Program-made: the position numbers and the translations under genes | Shown: one piece after another, positions 60,799 through 64,000 of the stretch | Numbering within the stretch: the first letter of the stretch is position 1 | How the letters are laid out: every line of letters starts with the position of its first letter | From: Bacteroidales bacterium | GTDB taxonomy: Bacteria; Bacteroidota; Bacteroidia; Bacteroidales; UBA932 | Direction of reading: 5' to 3' | Length of the DNA stretch: 64,000 bases | Assembly: GCA_017452265.1 (NCBI GenBank) | Contig: JAFTMS010000012.1 | Coordinates: forward strand, 62,001-126,000 | Notes under the pieces: model-generated | Seen by the model: only the letters and a program-made list of their open reading frames with translations | Told to the model about the DNA's origin: nothing | Databases searched by the model: none

Positions 60799-63700
60799 AT
60801 GAAAACAATAGTAACTCTCATCAGCTGTGCTCTTGTACTTTTGAGCAGCATAGCATCAGGCAGTACGCCTGTTTCAAGAGGAGTCACGGAAGGAAAGAAT
60901 CACATCCTAACGATAACTCCAATAATTCCTACTACCACGACGACGGGACTTTCTGCTGATACTGCAATTGAAAGCGTCACATACTATGATGGAATCGGGC
61001 GTCCAATACAGGAAATCAACCGTGGCTTCGGGGCTTTTTACAATGACATTGTGACATTCCGTTCATACGATGCATTCGGCAGAGAATCTGTCAAAAGACT
61101 GCCTTCAACGGGAAATGGCAGCGGAGCATTCATCAGTCTTGAAACATATTCGTCCAATGCAAGTTCCCTCTATGGAGGAGACTCATGCATATATGCCACG
61201 ACTACTTTCGAATCCAGCCCGTTATCCCGTCCTCTGACTGTATCAGGTCCGGGACAGATCTGGAAACAGAATAATATCAAAACATCACACGAATACAATG
61301 TAACTTATGGCAACGGAGAACGTCTCTGCAGGAAATTCTACATCAGCGGTACACGAGAAAACCACAACCTCACTTCTGACGGATATTACTCCACTGGAAA
61401 ATTAGCTGTTCTAAAAACCACAGATGAAGACGGACGTACCACACTCGTATTCAAGGACAGCGATGACAGAATTGTCCTTGAAAGATGTATTGCGGTCAAC
61501 GGGTATATCGACACTCATTTCATATATGACGACTATGGCAATCTCTGTTACGTACTATCTCCTGAGGGAACTGCTGCCTGGGAAGCTGGAAGTCACATTG
61601 CAGCAGTTGATAACTATGGATATCAGTACAGGTACGACGAACGTAACAGATGCATCGCCAAGAAGTTTCCGGGAGCAGAATGGATATACTACATCTACGA
61701 TACACACGACCGACTCATTTTCAGTCAAGACGGCAACCTCAGAACAGAAGGAAAATGGAAGTTCACCCTATATGATGCTCTTGGACGAGAGACCATAAAT
61801 GGGTTATACACGGGGGATGCTTCCACTCTCGGAATCGAAACAATTGACACTGCTACAGAACAATCATCAGAAGGATATTATGGATATGAATTACCTGCCG
61901 AAATCAATATATCCGGAATTAAACCGTCCGTTTTATCATACTACGACAATTATGACTCATACATAGGCAATCTTACAGCCATTATTCCCGGACTGTCTTA
62001 TATCACCCGAAACGGATACGAAACAGTTTGCGACAGCAGAACGAACGGGCTGCTTACTGGTAGACTCATCTTTAACGAAGACGGATCAAGCAGTATTCCT
62101 CATACATATTATTACGATGGAAAGGGAAGACTCATACAAACGCGCAATACTCAGGGACACACCGTGATGCACGCGTACGACTTCATAGGCAACAAAATAA
62201 GGACATACGAGACAGCAACCATCGGTACAGAAACCGGGTGGGTTGAGACTGTACGTTCATTCTGCCACAACGGATTAGTGGAGGAGGTGACAATAACCAC
62301 AGATGACAATGTTGAAGCACACTTCTCTTACAGTTATGATTCTCTCAACCGACTTATATCCGTCACATATGGCAACATAACTGAGTCTTACACCTATAAT
62401 ATCAGAGGATGGAATATTGGTAAGGTCGTTTCTTCAGCTGGTACAGAATTGCTGTCATTAACGACAAGGTATGAATCTCCCGTATCAAGTTCATCAGAGC
62501 CGCAATACGGAGGCAACATTTCAGAATGGGAATGGAAGAGGGGGACTTCGCCGGCCAAGATGTACTCCTTTTCATACGACAATCTTTCACGTCTTACTGA
62601 CTGCAACTTCATCAGCGGAGGATCAGCGACTGATATATTCTCGGAAAAAGACATTACATACGACCGCAACGGTAATATCCTTAGTATGAAAAGATACGGA
62701 GCTTCACCATTGTCTGAAAACCTTTCATTCTCCTATTTAGGAAACCGGATGACAACCAACACGTACGATGCCAATGGCAATGTCATTTCAGATGCTATCG
62801 CTGGTAATACCCTTGAATGGAACAGAATTGGACTCATCAAAAAAGTGTCTGACAGTAATGGAGTTCTCGTTAATTATTCCTACCTTGCAGACGGTACGAA
62901 GATGAGTGCGCTGGACGCAGAAGGAAACGGACTGGAGTACCGCGGTTCTTTGACATTCAGGAAAGATGGAAATACAAAGAAACTGGAGGGTATCGCATTC
63001 CCCGGAGGAAGGTTCGTGGTGGAGGATAATGCTCAGGGAAGTCCCGTGCTCGTTCCTCACTACTATATCACGGATCATCTCGGAAGCGTAAGGGCAATCG
63101 TCAACGCCACCACAGGACAGGTCATTGAGACAAGCGACTTCCTTGCCTTCGGAAGTCGATGGAACGACACCTCATTCCTCACCGACCTGTCCAACCGCTA
63201 CCGCTACAACGGCAAGGAGGAGCAGACGGAGTTCGGAAGTCCATACATCGATTATGGAGCAAGACAGTACTCGCCAACGACAGGACGCTGGCTAGCAATC
63301 GATCCCCTGGCCGAGAAGTACTACGGCGTATCACCGTATGCATTCTGCAATAACAATCCGGTGAATTTTGTGGATCCCAATGGAATGGATTGGTATGAAG
63401 ATGAACTTGGCAATGCTATGTGGAGAGAGGGAAATGAAATGAATTATATTGATGAAACTGGTAAAGAATGGAGAAATATAGGTGAAGAATATTTGTTTTT
63501 TAATGGATATAATTTGTACTATTATCACCAAAAAGATTGCGATTTGTTTAAAGCTGTTTCTGGAAGGCCAAATGATGATGGCAGTTTCTCCTATGATGAA
63601 ACAAGACAGGTTCTTGCTAGCGAAGGACCTATTCCTGAAGGATTTTATTACATAAATCCTCAGGAGATTCAGTCTTTTTGGTATTTAACGCGAATTCAAA

Positions 63701-63981
63701 AGATCGCAGCACTTGTAAATAAAGGCCCATTCCCCAAGGGACCTATTGCGTGGGGATTCAGTCGTGTCTGGATAAGTCCTGAAAATGTTAAGATATACGA
63801 CGAACAATCAGGAGAAGAGGTGATAAGGTCAGGATTCTCCATACATGGGGGATTAATTCCCGGCAGTGCAGGTTGCATTGACTTATCAGGTAATTCTTTG
63901 AGTTTTTTTAGAAAACTTTGGCATTCCAAATCAAAATCAATAAGACTTAATGTGAGTTATGGAAATAAAAAACAACATTAA
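60799..63981 (+). CDS. Rhs polymorphic toxin with C-terminal Tlde1-like L,D-transpeptidase-type domain
   Basis: 1060 residues with signal peptide. DUF6443-like N-terminus (TYYDGIGRPIQEINRG), repeated YD units (YDAFGRE, YDERNRCIAKKF, YDALGRETING, YDSLNRLISVTY, YDNLSRLTDC), then the Rhs-associated core (YITDHLGSVRAIVNATTGQV, YRYNGKEEQTEFG, YGARQYSPTTGRWLAIDPLAEKYYG, NNPVNFVDPNGMDWY). The last about 200 residues are a different module: GPIPEGFYYI and SGFSIHGGLIPGSAGCIDLSG, the His/Cys signature of Tlde1/DUF2778 L,D-transpeptidase-like effectors that attack peptidoglycan. Codon use becomes much more AT-rich exactly after the core, near 63.37 kb. An immunity gene should follow beyond the window. 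Confidence 0.8.
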   Translation: MKTIVTLISCALVLLSSIASGSTPVSRGVTEGKNHILTITPIIPTTTTTGLSADTAIESVTYYDGIGRPIQEINRGFGAFYNDIVTFRSYDAFGRESVKRLPSTGNGSGAFISLETYSSNASSLYGGDSCIYATTTFESSPLSRPLTVSGPGQIWKQNNIKTSHEYNVTYGNGERLCRKFYISGTRENHNLTSDGYYSTGKLAVLKTTDEDGRTTLVFKDSDDRIVLERCIAVNGYIDTHFIYDDYGNLCYVLSPEGTAAWEAGSHIAAVDNYGYQYRYDERNRCIAKKFPGAEWIYYIYDTHDRLIFSQDGNLRTEGKWKFTLYDALGRETINGLYTGDASTLGIETIDTATEQSSEGYYGYELPAEINISGIKPSVLSYYDNYDSYIGNLTAIIPGLSYITRNGYETVCDSRTNGLLTGRLIFNEDGSSSIPHTYYYDGKGRLIQTRNTQGHTVMHAYDFIGNKIRTYETATIGTETGWVETVRSFCHNGLVEEVTITTDDNVEAHFSYSYDSLNRLISVTYGNITESYTYNIRGWNIGKVVSSAGTELLSLTTRYESPVSSSSEPQYGGNISEWEWKRGTSPAKMYSFSYDNLSRLTDCNFISGGSATDIFSEKDITYDRNGNILSMKRYGASPLSENLSFSYLGNRMTTNTYDANGNVISDAIAGNTLEWNRIGLIKKVSDSNGVLVNYSYLADGTKMSALDAEGNGLEYRGSLTFRKDGNTKKLEGIAFPGGRFVVEDNAQGSPVLVPHYYITDHLGSVRAIVNATTGQVIETSDFLAFGSRWNDTSFLTDLSNRYRYNGKEEQTEFGSPYIDYGARQYSPTTGRWLAIDPLAEKYYGVSPYAFCNNNPVNFVDPNGMDWYEDELGNAMWREGNEMNYIDETGKEWRNIGEEYLFFNGYNLYYYHQKDCDLFKAVSGRPNDDGSFSYDETRQVLASEGPIPEGFYYINPQEIQSFWYLTRIQKIAALVNKGPFPKGPIAWGFSRVWISPENVKIYDEQSGEEVIRSGFSIHGGLIPGSAGCIDLSGNSLSFFRKLWHSKSKSIRLNVSYGNKKQH

Positions 63982-64000
63982 CACTGTGCGACTCTCACTA

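Noticed and set aside
1-64000. CRISPR arrays, insertion sequences with transposases, rRNA genes
   Set aside because: No regularly spaced repeats, no transposase or integrase frame and no rRNA sequence was found in the window.

Overview
This window is a chromosomal segment from a Bacteroidales bacterium; the genus cannot be fixed from the sequence. The evidence is two SusC/SusD pairs, many Cys-lipidated signal peptides, TAnnTTTG/TTTG promoters of the Bacteroidetes type, DUF4249 and DUF5125 lipoproteins, and fused ThrA (aspartokinase/homoserine dehydrogenase). G+C content is moderate, falling visibly in the last 7 kb.

Region 1 (1-23.6 kb) is a sialic-acid utilisation locus. A plus-strand operon starts before the window with the end of nagB. 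It continues with two paralogous calcineurin-like phosphoesterases, a two-domain SGNH/DUF4886 esterase (sialate O-acetylesterase-like), an S1/P1-type nuclease and a YhcH/NanQ-type anomerase. A minus-strand gene fuses a NanM-like beta-propeller epimerase to a sodium:solute symporter. Divergent from it, behind a good Bacteroidetes promoter, runs a six-gene operon. It encodes a lipoprotein fusing a calcineurin-like phosphoesterase to a GH33-type sialidase, then NanA, SusC, SusD, a second sialidase and a large fimbrillin-like lipoprotein, and it ends at a textbook terminator. A FadR/GntR regulator (NanR-like) with its own canonical promoter follows. Together these genes could de-O-acetylate, cleave, import, epimerise and split sialic acid. 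NanE and a kinase are not in the window. Two decayed sulfatase genes lie in the locus, one at the yhcH/symporter junction and one at the operon's end.

Region 2 (23.7-35 kb) holds a truncated RhuM gene, a GH2 beta-galactosidase divergent from a DUF4434 lipoprotein, an Xaa-Pro aminopeptidase and a DUF456 membrane protein. It also holds a three-gene minus-strand unit: an unknown lipoprotein with a G8 tract in its signal peptide, a TonB-dependent receptor and a DUF4249 lipoprotein.

Region 3 (35-47.3 kb) is mostly housekeeping. It contains thrA-metY-asd and metX, divergent from an Lrp-type regulator, then lepA, an ECF sigma factor with a membrane protein and a Spy-like periplasmic protein, trmN6, lolD and tRNA-Pro(TGG). 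A dispersed short repeat occurs here, and one copy has apparently been inserted in frame inside trmN6.

Region 4 (47.4-57 kb) is a second polysaccharide locus on the minus strand (DUF5125 lipoprotein, GH65 enzyme, SusC, SusD), probably for an alpha-glucoside such as kojibiose, beside malate dehydrogenase. Region 5 (57.3-64 kb) is an AT-rich pair of Rhs/YD-repeat secreted proteins. The second ends in a Tlde1-like L,D-transpeptidase toxin module; its immunity gene would lie just past the window.
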